64,000 bases of DNA from Halalkalicoccus jeotgali B3 (GTDB taxonomy: Archaea; Halobacteriota; Halobacteria; Halobacteriales; Halalkalicoccaceae), in NCBI RefSeq assembly GCF_000196895.1, contig NC_014297.1, positions 620,001 to 684,000 on the forward strand. Reading direction: 5' to 3'. The translations under genes were made by a program, and so were the position numbers. Position 1 is the stretch's first letter. Each line of letters starts with the position of its first letter. Below are positions 34,479 to 42,084 of this stretch, in pieces. The notes beneath the pieces were generated by a model, which was not told the DNA's origin, made no database searches, and worked only from the letters and a program-made list of their open reading frames with translations.

Positions 34479-34843
34479 CAGTCCGCCCCGCCGAAGCCGC
34501 TCTCGCGGGCACGTTCGAGTGCGCCCGCTTGTTCCACATCGAGATCACCGTCGACGAGCCCGTGCATCCCGTAGATCACTCGATCCCCGCCGATCGCCAC
34601 CAGATCGACTTCCTGGCGGTCGCCCGGCTCGAACCGGGTCGCGGTGCCCGCAGGAACGTCTAGGCGCATTCCATAGCTCGCCTCCCGATCGAACGCCAGT
34701 GCGGGGTTGACCTCGAAGAAGTGAACGTGCGAGCCGACCTGCACGGGCCGATCGCCCGTGTTCTCGACGGCGACGTTCGCCGTCTCACGACCCTCGTTGA
34801 TCCGAACCGTCCCGTCGGCCGGCAGTAACTCGCCCGGGTTCAT
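34478..34843 (-). CDS. ureB: Urease beta subunit UreB
   Basis: 121 residues. It opens [20 protein letters not shown] and contains [18 protein letters not shown] and [18 protein letters not shown], the family core. It forms the beta layer of the (ABC)3 urease trimer. It is the first structural gene of the operon, with GGAGGGG 4 nt before its ATG. Its ATG also overlaps the stop of an upstream mini-ORF. Confidence 0.95.
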   Translation of the reverse strand: MNPGELLPADGTVRINEGRETANVAVENTGDRPVQVGSHVHFFEVNPALAFDREASYGMRLDVPAGTATRFEPGDRQEVDLVAIGGDRVIYGMHGLVDGDLDVEQAGALERARESGFGGAD

Positions 34844-34866
34844 CTTCCCCTCCGTCGTTCGGTCAT
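34840..34866 (-). CDS. Eight-codon mini-ORF coupled to ureB
   Basis: ATG at 34866 opens MTERRRGR and stops at TGA (34842-34840), whose bases overlap the ureB ATG as ATGA. A TATA-like GTATATCC, read GGATATAC on the minus strand at 34890-34897, lies 24 nt upstream, so the transcript could begin at this ATG. An AAGGAG precedes it too. The arrangement suggests a leader peptide that couples or attenuates ureB translation; a chance reading frame is the alternative. Confidence 0.35.
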   Translation of the reverse strand: MTERRRGR

Positions 34867-35260
34867 GTCCACTCCTTTTCGGAGGTCCGGTATATCCGTT
34901 GCCGTCGAAGAAATATTTGTCCAGTCTACTCCGAAGAACTAACTGATATCGACTATATTGGATCGAATATATGACGTACGTTCGGATAAAGAACTCCCGG
35001 ATAGCCCGTCGTGGACGTTCGTCTACCGGTGATGATCGTTCCGTACCGGGTCCGATTCGAAGACCGGTTTTCCGACCCGGAGAACGACCGCTTCTGGACG
35101 AACATCTGGTTAATTTCCGAACATTAGGGGTGCATTATACAATATAGCCGAGTTAATGAACGGAAAGGGGATCGTAGGGAACCTTTTTGTAGATGGATCG
35201 GAACCGACTGACGTCAACAACGAATGGACGGACAACCACTAGTAAGAGATTTTAGATCAA
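34867..35260. promoter_or_regulatory. Divergent urease/urea importer control region
   Basis: About 390 nt, AT-rich compared with the genes. It holds the minus-strand TATA (34890-34897) for ure and a plus-strand TATA-like ATTATACAAT at 35134-35143 for urtA, giving a leader of about 95 nt. The stretch 34911-34975 has several AT-rich dyads (AAATATTT, CTATATTGGATCGAATATATG). A shared nitrogen-responsive regulator would be expected here, but none can be identified from the sequence. Confidence 0.55.
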
Positions 35261-36526
35261 ATGACGACGAGTAATCCGCTCTCAACTGGTCGTTCGTCGA
35301 CCCGTCGAGCCTTTCTCGCGGCGGGAGCGGCGGGGATCGCCGCGACGGCGGGCTGCACTGGCAGCGCCGAGCCGAGCGAGGACGTCGTCAGGATCGGAGT
35401 ATTGGAGGACCGATCGGGGGGATTCGCGCTCAACGGCACCTCGAAGTGGCAGACGAGCGTGTTGGCGATCGAGGAGCTAAACGAGTCGGGCGGTATCCTC
35501 GGCAAGGAGATCGAGCTGTTCGATCCCGACCCGCAGTCGGACAACCAGCGCTATCAGGAGCTGACTCGACGGCTGATCCAGCGCGAGAAGGTCGACGCGC
35601 TGTGGGCGGGCTATTCGAGTGCCGCCCGCGAGACGATCCGGCCGCTGATCAATCAGTACGAGCAGCTGTATTTTTACACCACCCAGTACGAGGGCGGCGT
35701 GTGTGACAGTACGATCTTCCCGGTGGGCGCGACCGCCCGTCAGCAACTCGGTGCGGTCGTCCCTCATCTGATCGAGGAGTACGGCCCACGGATCTACACC
35801 ATCGCCGCCGATTACAACTTCGGGCAGATCTCCGGGGACTGGGTGCGGATCCTCGCCGAGGAGAACGGTGGGGAAGTGATCGGCGAGGAGTTCATCCCGC
35901 TGGACGTCTCGCAGTTCGGCTCGACGATAAACAGGATCCAGGAGGCGGACCCGGACTTCGTGATGTCGATGCTGGTCGGCCAGAACCACACCTCGTTTTA
36001 CAACCAGCGCGCCTCCGCCGGACTCGACATACCGATTGGGAGTTCGACGACGATGGCCCAGGGCTACGAGCATCGTCGGCTGAACCCGCCCGCACTCGCT
36101 GATATGTATGTTGGGGTCAACTACATGGAGGAGGTCGACACCGAGGCCAGCAACGCGTTCGTCGAGCGCTTTTACGACCGGTGGCCCGACGCGCCCTACC
36201 TCAACCAGGAGGCCCAGAACAACTACTTCTCGATCCACATGTACGCCGAGGCCGCAGAACGCGCCGGGACGACCGATCAGGAGGCGGTGATCGAGGAATT
36301 AGAAAAGGGCGTCGAGATTGAGGCCCCGGAAGGCACGATCGAACTCGACGGCGACACCCACCACATGAACCACCACATGCGAATCGGGCATGCCGACTCG
36401 AATCACGACCTGAGCTTCGGCAACGAGCAGTACATCGGCGCGGGCTTCCTCCAGGAAGTGGGCTGTTCGCTGCCCGACGACCCCGAGACGACCCAGTACC
36501 TCCCCGCGGAGGTCTACGACCTATGA
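35261..36526 (+). CDS. urtA: Urea ABC transporter substrate-binding protein
   Basis: 421 residues. TRRAFLAAGAAGIAATAGC is a Tat signal with a lipobox-like Cys, so the protein is exported and lipid-anchored. The mature part is a type I periplasmic fold of the UrtA/FmdD group: RIGVLEDRSGGFALNG, YEGGVCDSTIFPVGA, TIAADYNFGQISGDWV and the end EVYDL. FmdD proteins bind short amides, but the urease operon next door makes urea the likely ligand. First gene of urtABCDE. Confidence 0.92.
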   Translation: MTTSNPLSTGRSSTRRAFLAAGAAGIAATAGCTGSAEPSEDVVRIGVLEDRSGGFALNGTSKWQTSVLAIEELNESGGILGKEIELFDPDPQSDNQRYQELTRRLIQREKVDALWAGYSSAARETIRPLINQYEQLYFYTTQYEGGVCDSTIFPVGATARQQLGAVVPHLIEEYGPRIYTIAADYNFGQISGDWVRILAEENGGEVIGEEFIPLDVSQFGSTINRIQEADPDFVMSMLVGQNHTSFYNQRASAGLDIPIGSSTTMAQGYEHRRLNPPALADMYVGVNYMEEVDTEASNAFVERFYDRWPDAPYLNQEAQNNYFSIHMYAEAAERAGTTDQEAVIEELEKGVEIEAPEGTIELDGDTHHMNHHMRIGHADSNHDLSFGNEQYIGAGFLQEVGCSLPDDPETTQYLPAEVYDL

Positions 36527-37410
36527 TATACGACACGCTCAACCTGTTGTTCCAGTTCCTGGATAGCTTCGCCTTCATCGTGCTCGCGACCGTCGGCTTG
36601 GCGGTCATCTTCGGCATGATGGGCATCATCAACCTCGCACACGGCGAGTTCATCCTCGTCGGGGCCTATGGGACGACCCTCTCGTATGGGGCGGGCCTCC
36701 CGCTCGCACTAGCGATGGGCGTCGGCGTCCTCGCGACCACCGTCTTCGGGCTCGTCCTCGAACGAACGGTGATGAGACGGCTCTATCACCGGCCGCTGGA
36801 CTCGATGGTCGCCACGTGGGGCCTGAGCCTCCTCTCGATCCAGCTCGCACGGATCGTCTTCGGCAACACGCTGTCCCAAGTCGGGACGCCGCTGGGAAGC
36901 ATCTCATATGGAGCGTTCTCGTACTCGGCCTACCGGGTCGCCCTCGCGGGCATCGCCGTCGCGGTCCTCGGTGGACTGTACTGGCTGTTCATGTACACCG
37001 AGTTCGGAACACAAGCCCGCGCGACGATGGAGGACGAACCCACGGCACGGAGCATGGGCATCGATACCGACCGGATCTATCTCGGAACCTTCGGCCTGGG
37101 CTCGGCGCTCGCCGGACTGACGGGGGCGCTGTACGCCCCGACGATCACGATGACGCCCGAACTCGGCGCGTCCTTTCTCGTCGAGGCGTTCGTCACCGTC
37201 GTCGTCGGCGGTTCCTCGGTGCTCGTGGGCACCTCGCTTGCAGGTGGTTTCCTCGGAGTGGTGAACGCCACCTTCACCAACCTCGCAGGCACGTTCATCG
37301 GCCAAGTCGCGATGCTGCTCGCGGCGATCCTCGCGATCCGCCTGCTCCCGGAGGGTATCACCGGCCTGATCGACTCGTGGCGTGCGAAGCGCGCGGAGGG
37401 CGGCCAATGA
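36523..37410 (+). CDS. urtB: Urea ABC transporter permease UrtB
   Basis: 295 residues and about eight membrane helices, LivH-type permease. GMMGIINLAHGEFILVGAYG near residue 40 and the cytoplasmic contact loop ARATMEDEPTARSMGIDTDRIY are family landmarks. It begins 4 nt before the urtA stop and overlaps urtC by 4 nt. It forms half of the membrane channel with UrtC. Confidence 0.93.
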   Translation: MIYDTLNLLFQFLDSFAFIVLATVGLAVIFGMMGIINLAHGEFILVGAYGTTLSYGAGLPLALAMGVGVLATTVFGLVLERTVMRRLYHRPLDSMVATWGLSLLSIQLARIVFGNTLSQVGTPLGSISYGAFSYSAYRVALAGIAVAVLGGLYWLFMYTEFGTQARATMEDEPTARSMGIDTDRIYLGTFGLGSALAGLTGALYAPTITMTPELGASFLVEAFVTVVVGGSSVLVGTSLAGGFLGVVNATFTNLAGTFIGQVAMLLAAILAIRLLPEGITGLIDSWRAKRAEGGQ

Positions 37411-38456
37411 GTCTCAGAACTGTCCTCGACGGCCCCAACACCCGCGGGACCTCCGACCGATTCTGGGCGGGCTTCGGGCTCGCGGTGTTCGCGCTTCTTG
37501 GCTACCCGCTGGTGGCCTCGACGTACGCGGTCGCCAACGCCGCGCTGTTTCTCCTCTATGCGATTCTCGGCCTCAGCCTCTGTGTGATTTGGGGCTACTG
37601 CGGGATCCTCAGCTTCGGGCAGGTCGCCTTCTTCGGAATCGGGGGCTACACCTTCGGGATCGTCGGGATCAACCTCACGGGCGGGATCGGCCCGACGCTC
37701 GGCCTGCTCGCGGGTATCGGGGTCGCGACGCTGTTTGCGTTCGTGCTGGGTTATTTTATGTTCTACGGCGGGGTTCGGGACGTCTACGTGACGATCATGA
37801 CGCTGGTCGTCGCGCTCGTGATCCACACGTTTATGGGCCAGACCGCCGGCAGCGAGTGGGCGATCGGCGAGGCCGCACTGGGCGGGTTCGACGGGATGAC
37901 GAACATCCCCAACCTCGCGGTCGGCGGGGTCGAACTGATCGACACGGCCTTCTATTACGTGGTGCTTCTCGCGCTCCTCGGGACGTACCTCGGGCTGCGC
38001 GCGCTGGTCAACAGCGACTTCGGCCGGGCGATGGTCGCGGTCCGCGAGGACGAAGAGCGGACCGAACTGCTCGGCTACGATACGAAACGGATTAAACTGC
38101 TCGTGTTCACGCTCGGCGGCACGCTCGCGGGCCTCTCGGGCGTGCTGTACGCCTCCTGGGGCAACTACATGAACCCCGCCGTCTTCGGCATCACCTTCGC
38201 CGCCCTGCCGGTGGTGTGGGTCAGCGTCGGCGGCCGGGACTCGCTGCTGGGCGCGATCGGCGCGACCTACGCCGTCGAGTGGTTCTCCCAGCAGCTCTCG
38301 ATCACCGGCAACGAGTACGCGCTGGTGGTCGTCGGCGGGCTGTTGCTGGTGACGATCCTCTGGCTGCCCGAGGGCGTCGCACCTGCCGTGGCCGACTGGC
38401 TCGGCGAGCGAACGAACCGTCCGGCCGCCCGCGGCCGCGAGGAGGTGGCCGACTGA
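37407..38456 (+). CDS. urtC: Urea ABC transporter permease UrtC
   Basis: 349 residues, LivM-type permease. LSLCVIWGYCGILSFGQVAFFGIGGYTFG and the contact loop MVAVREDEERTELLGYDTKRIKL match UrtC, including the short GSEWAIGEAALGGFDGMTNIP extracellular insert. It partners UrtB. Overlaps urtB by 4 nt; its stop shares one base with the urtD start. Confidence 0.93.
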   Translation: MSLRTVLDGPNTRGTSDRFWAGFGLAVFALLGYPLVASTYAVANAALFLLYAILGLSLCVIWGYCGILSFGQVAFFGIGGYTFGIVGINLTGGIGPTLGLLAGIGVATLFAFVLGYFMFYGGVRDVYVTIMTLVVALVIHTFMGQTAGSEWAIGEAALGGFDGMTNIPNLAVGGVELIDTAFYYVVLLALLGTYLGLRALVNSDFGRAMVAVREDEERTELLGYDTKRIKLLVFTLGGTLAGLSGVLYASWGNYMNPAVFGITFAALPVVWVSVGGRDSLLGAIGATYAVEWFSQQLSITGNEYALVVVGGLLLVTILWLPEGVAPAVADWLGERTNRPAARGREEVAD

Positions 38457-39187
38457 TGGCCGCCGGACCCGAACCCCTGCTCGCGACCGACGGGCTCCGA
38501 AAGGAGTTCGGCGGACTCACGGCGACCGACGACGTTTCGCTCACCGTCTCGCCCGGCGAGCGGCGGTGTCTGATCGGACCCAACGGCGCGGGCAAGTCGA
38601 CGCTGCTGTCGTTGCTCACCGGCCAACTCGACCCGACGGCGGGTTCGATCCGTTTTGCCGGCGAGGAGATCGATGGGCTCGCGCCCCACGAGCGGGTCGA
38701 TCGGGGGTTGAGTGTGAAGTTCCAGGTACCGAGCGTCTACGGGGCGTTCAGCACCCGCGAGAACCTCCGGCTCGCCCTCCAGCGTCGACGGTCGGGAGAC
38801 GGTCTCGAGGAAGCGATCGACGAGTCGCTGGCCCGGTTCGATCTCGTCGAGGAAGCCGAGATGGACGCCAGCGCACTCTCCCACGGGCAGAAACAGCGCC
38901 TCGAGATCGCCATCGCCAGTGCGCTCGACCCCTCGCTCCTGTTGCTCGACGAACCGGTCGCGGGCCTCTCGGTCGAGGAGACCGACCGGATCGTCGAGCT
39001 GTTGATCGACCTCAACGAATCGCGGGGAATCGCCCTGCTCGTGATCGAACACGACATGGCGTTCGTGCGCGCGCTCGCCGAGCGCGTGACGGTCCTCCAC
39101 CAGGGGGCGATCCTCACCGAGGGCGAGATGGAATCGGTCGCGAACGATCCGACGGTCCGGGAGGTCTATCTCGGGGAGGAGGTCTGA
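38456..39187 (+). CDS. urtD: Urea ABC transporter ATPase UrtD
   Basis: 243 residues. Walker A GPNGAGKSTLL, signature LSHGQKQRLEIAIA (the LSHGQKQ form typical of UrtD), Walker B LLLLDEPVAGL and H-loop VIEHDMAFV. One of the two LivG/LivF-like ATPases energising urea import. It begins at 38456, sharing one base with the urtC stop. Confidence 0.93.
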   Translation: MAAGPEPLLATDGLRKEFGGLTATDDVSLTVSPGERRCLIGPNGAGKSTLLSLLTGQLDPTAGSIRFAGEEIDGLAPHERVDRGLSVKFQVPSVYGAFSTRENLRLALQRRRSGDGLEEAIDESLARFDLVEEAEMDASALSHGQKQRLEIAIASALDPSLLLLDEPVAGLSVEETDRIVELLIDLNESRGIALLVIEHDMAFVRALAERVTVLHQGAILTEGEMESVANDPTVREVYLGEEV

Positions 39188-39192
39188 TCGCG

Positions 39193-39879
39193 ATGCTCGC
39201 GATCGAGGACGTACACGCCTCCTACGACTCGACGCCCGTCCTCCGCGGGGTCGATCTCACGGTCGGCGAGGGCGAGGTCGTCGGCGTCGTCGGGAAGAAC
39301 GGCGCGGGAAAGACCACGCTGATGAAGACTGTCATCGGACTCCTCGAACCCGACTCCGGGACGATCCGCTTCGGCGACCGGGACGTGACGGACGACCCTG
39401 CCGACGCCCGCGCCCGCGGCGGGATGGGCTATATCCCCCAGGGCCGGGACGTCTTTCCCTCCCTGACCGTTGCGGAGAACCTGCGGATGGGCGAGTCGAT
39501 CAACGGGGACGGCGAGCCGCGTTATGACGCGGTCTACGACTACTTCCCGATCCTCGGAGAGCGCCGGGAGCAGAAAGCCGGGACGATGAGCGGCGGCCAA
39601 CAGCAGATGCTCGCGGTCGGCCGGGCGCTCGTAGGCGACCCCGACCTCCTCCTATTGGACGAACCCTCGGAGGGTGTCCAGCCCTCGATCGTTACGGAGA
39701 TGAGCGGGACGATCGGGCGGATCAGCGACGAACTGGGCACCACCGTGCTGTTCGTCGAGCAGAACCTCTCGGTGATCGACGCGCTCGCACAGCGGTGTTA
39801 CGTCATGGAGAAAGGCCGCGTCGTCGAGGAGCTGTCGGCCGTCGAACGCGAGACGATCGCCTCGCACCTCGCGGTGTAA
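39193..39879 (+). CDS. urtE: Urea ABC transporter ATPase UrtE
   Basis: 228 residues. Walker A GKNGAGKTTLM, YIPQGRDVFPSLTVAENL, signature MSGGQQQMLAVGRAL and Walker B LLLLDEPSEGVQPSIV; the EG(V/I)QPSI run after Walker B separates UrtE from LivF. Start at ATG 39193 leaves a 5-nt gap after urtD. Completes the importer. Its last 77 bp are overlapped by an antisense cupin-like frame. Confidence 0.93.
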   Translation: MLAIEDVHASYDSTPVLRGVDLTVGEGEVVGVVGKNGAGKTTLMKTVIGLLEPDSGTIRFGDRDVTDDPADARARGGMGYIPQGRDVFPSLTVAENLRMGESINGDGEPRYDAVYDYFPILGERREQKAGTMSGGQQQMLAVGRALVGDPDLLLLDEPSEGVQPSIVTEMSGTIGRISDELGTTVLFVEQNLSVIDALAQRCYVMEKGRVVEELSAVERETIASHLAV

Positions 39880-40102
39880 CACCTCCCGTAAAGCGCGAGT
39901 AGAGCCCGGGGAACTCGCGTTGGTAGGTCGTTCCCTCGAACCGGTCCTCTCGAAAGGGCCAGAACGCCAACAGGGTCGCCGTTTCTCCGTCGAGCGCCCG
40001 CACGAGGTGTGGTGATTTCTGGGGGGTCACCAGCGTGTCGTACGGTTCGAGTTCGACTCGCTCGTCGTCGACGAGGAAGTCGAGACGCCCCTCGATGAGC
40101 AT
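39803..40102 (-). CDS. Truncated cupin-like protein
   Basis: MLIEGRLDFLVDDERVELEPYDTLVTPQKSPHLVRALDGETATLLAFWPF is a clear cupin barrel segment (strands C to F). The same frame upstream reads SHTPIPYEQTN but meets a stop without a start codon, so the first cupin strands, including most metal ligands, appear lost. The C-terminal 25 residues run antisense into urtE and are Arg-rich. It may be a remnant, or a short cupin with uncertain ends. Confidence 0.45.
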   Translation of the reverse strand: MLIEGRLDFLVDDERVELEPYDTLVTPQKSPHLVRALDGETATLLAFWPFREDRFEGTTYQREFPGLYSRFTGGVTPRGARRSSRVRRPTAPRRRGLSP

Positions 40103-40173
40103 GTTCGTCTGCTCGTACGGAATGGGTGTGTGGCTCGCCCACCGGTCGGAACCGGTCGAGTCGATCTACGTCA

Positions 40174-40182
40174 CTTATATAC
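40174..40182 (+). promoter_or_regulatory. TATA element for the DUF3100 gene
   Basis: CTTATATAC is centred about 29 nt before ATG 40208, implying a leaderless transcript and deciding that start over the longer frame from 40130. The same AT block read on the other strand (GTATATAAG) could serve the cupin-like gene. Confidence 0.55.
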
Positions 40183-40207
40183 GGCCGAATCGATCCGGAG
40201 AGTGACG

Positions 40208-41110
40208 ATGAGTGAGGAATCCGAAAACAGTCGCTGGGATCCGATCCGGCTCACGGGCCGGTGGGGGATCCACGCACGGACACATCTGACGGTGCTGGCG
40301 ATCGTGATCGTCGCGGAACTGATCGGGACGATCGAGTATCCGGTGGGACCTGGGACGCTCGTCTTGCTCCCGATGCTGTATGCGGTCGTCATCGGTATCG
40401 CGGTGAGCTATCGCGTGCTCGGACAGTACAGCGGACGGCTCAAGCGGATCGTCTCGCGGGAGGTCAGCGTGATCAGCTCCCCGCTATTGATCGTCGCCCT
40501 CATGCCGCTCGGAGTCAAGTACGGGACGCTGGTCGGCCCCTCCTTTGATGCGTTGATCGACGCTGGCCCGGCCTTTCTCCTCCAGGAACTCGGGAACCTC
40601 GGGACGATCTTCATCGCGCTTCCGATCGCGCTCTTGCTCGGGCTGAAACGCGAGGCGATCGGGAGTGCAGTCAGTATCGCCCGCGAGCCCACCCTCGGGA
40701 TCGTCACGGACAAGTACGGGATCGAATCGCCCGAAGGACGGGGCGTGCTGGGGACCTATCTCACCGGAACGGTCCTCGGGACGATCTTCTTCGGCCTGCT
40801 CGGCGGGTTCGCGACGGCCACCGGTCTGCACCCGCTCGCGCTCGCGATGGCGTGTGGGATGGGTAGTGCCAGCATGATGACCGCCTGTTCGGCGTCGCTT
40901 GCAGAGGCCGTTCCGGGGACGGCGGTAACGAGCGATCAGATCCTCTCGTTTGCGGCGACGAGCAACCTCCTGACCGGGGTGACAGGGCTCTACGTCGTGC
41001 TGTTCGTCGGCTTGCCCCTGATCAACGCGCTCTACGGCCTCCTCGCGCCGCGGCTGGTCGACGGGGCCGATACCGCAGCGGGGACCGGCTCCGACGGAGG
41101 TGAGGAGTGA
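40208..41110 (+). CDS. DUF3100 membrane protein
   Basis: 300 residues and about nine membrane segments. It matches the uncharacterised DUF3100 family: GTIEYPVGPGTLVLLPMLYAVVIG, LKREAIGSAVSIAREPTLGIVTDKYGIESPEGRGVLGTYLTG and LAMACGMGSASMMTACSASL, with a Gly-rich helix and short polar motifs typical of a transport path. It ends one base into the start of a four-helix membrane protein, which strongly suggests a two-subunit membrane complex. Function is unknown; a small-molecule exporter is a guess. Confidence 0.75.
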   Translation: MSEESENSRWDPIRLTGRWGIHARTHLTVLAIVIVAELIGTIEYPVGPGTLVLLPMLYAVVIGIAVSYRVLGQYSGRLKRIVSREVSVISSPLLIVALMPLGVKYGTLVGPSFDALIDAGPAFLLQELGNLGTIFIALPIALLLGLKREAIGSAVSIAREPTLGIVTDKYGIESPEGRGVLGTYLTGTVLGTIFFGLLGGFATATGLHPLALAMACGMGSASMMTACSASLAEAVPGTAVTSDQILSFAATSNLLTGVTGLYVVLFVGLPLINALYGLLAPRLVDGADTAAGTGSDGGEE

Positions 41111-41574
41111 TGGCCCTCTCGGAGCGGGAGTTCGGCTTCGATTCGCTGGCCATGCTGATCGTCGTTGGCGTACTCACGCTCGCGGCCAACTACGTCGGCT
41201 ACGGTATCTCGCCGCTCGCGGCTGCGCCGGGGATGGGACTGGTCGTCGCGATCGGGTTCGTCTCGTTGCTCTTGGGCCGCTACCTGCCCCTCGAACTGCC
41301 GTCGTTCGCGTACGCGATGGTGATCGCCTTCCTGCTGGCACTGCCGTTCTCGCCCGTTCAAGGGTTCGTCCTCGACCTCACCGACCGGATAGAGTTCCTC
41401 GCCACGACGACGCCGATCCTCGCCTACGCGGGTCTCTCGATCGGACTGCAGGTCCGGCGGATGCGAGAGATCAGCTGGAAGCTAGTCGTCGTCGCCGTGT
41501 TCGTCTTCTTCGGGACGTTCTTCGGGTCCGCGCTCGTCGCCCAGTTCGTCCTGTCGTGGCAAGGAATCATCTGA
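41110..41574 (+). CDS. Four-helix membrane partner of DUF3100
   Basis: 154 residues, MALSEREFGFDSLAMLI at the start, with four or five hydrophobic helices and a RRMREISWK cytoplasmic loop before the last. The ATG at 41110 shares a base with the DUF3100 stop, so the two are translated together. Its composition resembles the N-terminal half of LysO/DUF340-type exporters, but I cannot assign it with confidence. Confidence 0.6.
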   Translation: MALSEREFGFDSLAMLIVVGVLTLAANYVGYGISPLAAAPGMGLVVAIGFVSLLLGRYLPLELPSFAYAMVIAFLLALPFSPVQGFVLDLTDRIEFLATTTPILAYAGLSIGLQVRRMREISWKLVVVAVFVFFGTFFGSALVAQFVLSWQGII

Positions 41575-41692
41575 TCCGTTCGGTCGGCGATCGCCGAGGG
41601 GCGTTCGATCGCGACCCCGGTCCGTCACGACGCCGTCTCGGTGGTCCGTCGGCCGACAGGATTAGGGGCGACCGACCCGTATTCGGCCGACC

Positions 41693-42073
41693 GTGGCGAC
41701 AGACGCTCCCGAGAATACGGGGACCGACCGAACGCACCTCCCCTGCCCGTCGTGTGGTGATCTCCATCCCGTCCAGTCGGAGGCGCCCATCGAGTGGCGC
41801 TGTCCGTCCTGTCGGATCCTCCTGAAACAGACCGACAAACGCACGGGGCTCGTCCAGTTCGCCGACCGGGACAGCCGGACGCGACACATCGACGTCCCGG
41901 ACCGCTGTCGGTACTGCGGACACGAGAAGGTCACGTCCTGGACCCAAGAAGACGAGACGTGGGTCCGCCACCGATGCCAGGAGTGCCGACGCGAATGGAC
42001 GGACAACACCGGTCGGGTGGCCGCCTTCTTCGACTGGGGGGCGAACTACCTCCGGACGCGGGGCTGGCTCTGA
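41693..42073 (+). CDS. Double zinc-ribbon protein
   Basis: 126 residues with four CxxC pairs: CPSC (about 18-21), CPSC (about 37-40), CRYC (about 72-75) and CQEC (about 95-98), forming two zinc ribbons. The second resembles the RPB9/TFS C-ribbon (WTQEDETWVRHRCQECRREWTDN), the TFIIS-like fold used by transcription and RNA-processing proteins. It has a GTG start. Haloarchaeal homologues are uncharacterised; a role in RNA polymerase or RNA binding is plausible. Confidence 0.6.
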   Translation: MATDAPENTGTDRTHLPCPSCGDLHPVQSEAPIEWRCPSCRILLKQTDKRTGLVQFADRDSRTRHIDVPDRCRYCGHEKVTSWTQEDETWVRHRCQECRREWTDNTGRVAAFFDWGANYLRTRGWL

Positions 42074-42084
42074 GCGGGTGGCGA

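Noticed and set aside
40130-40207. Upstream N-terminal extension of the DUF3100 protein
   Set aside because: It contains the TATA element, so it cannot be part of the mRNA if that element is used.
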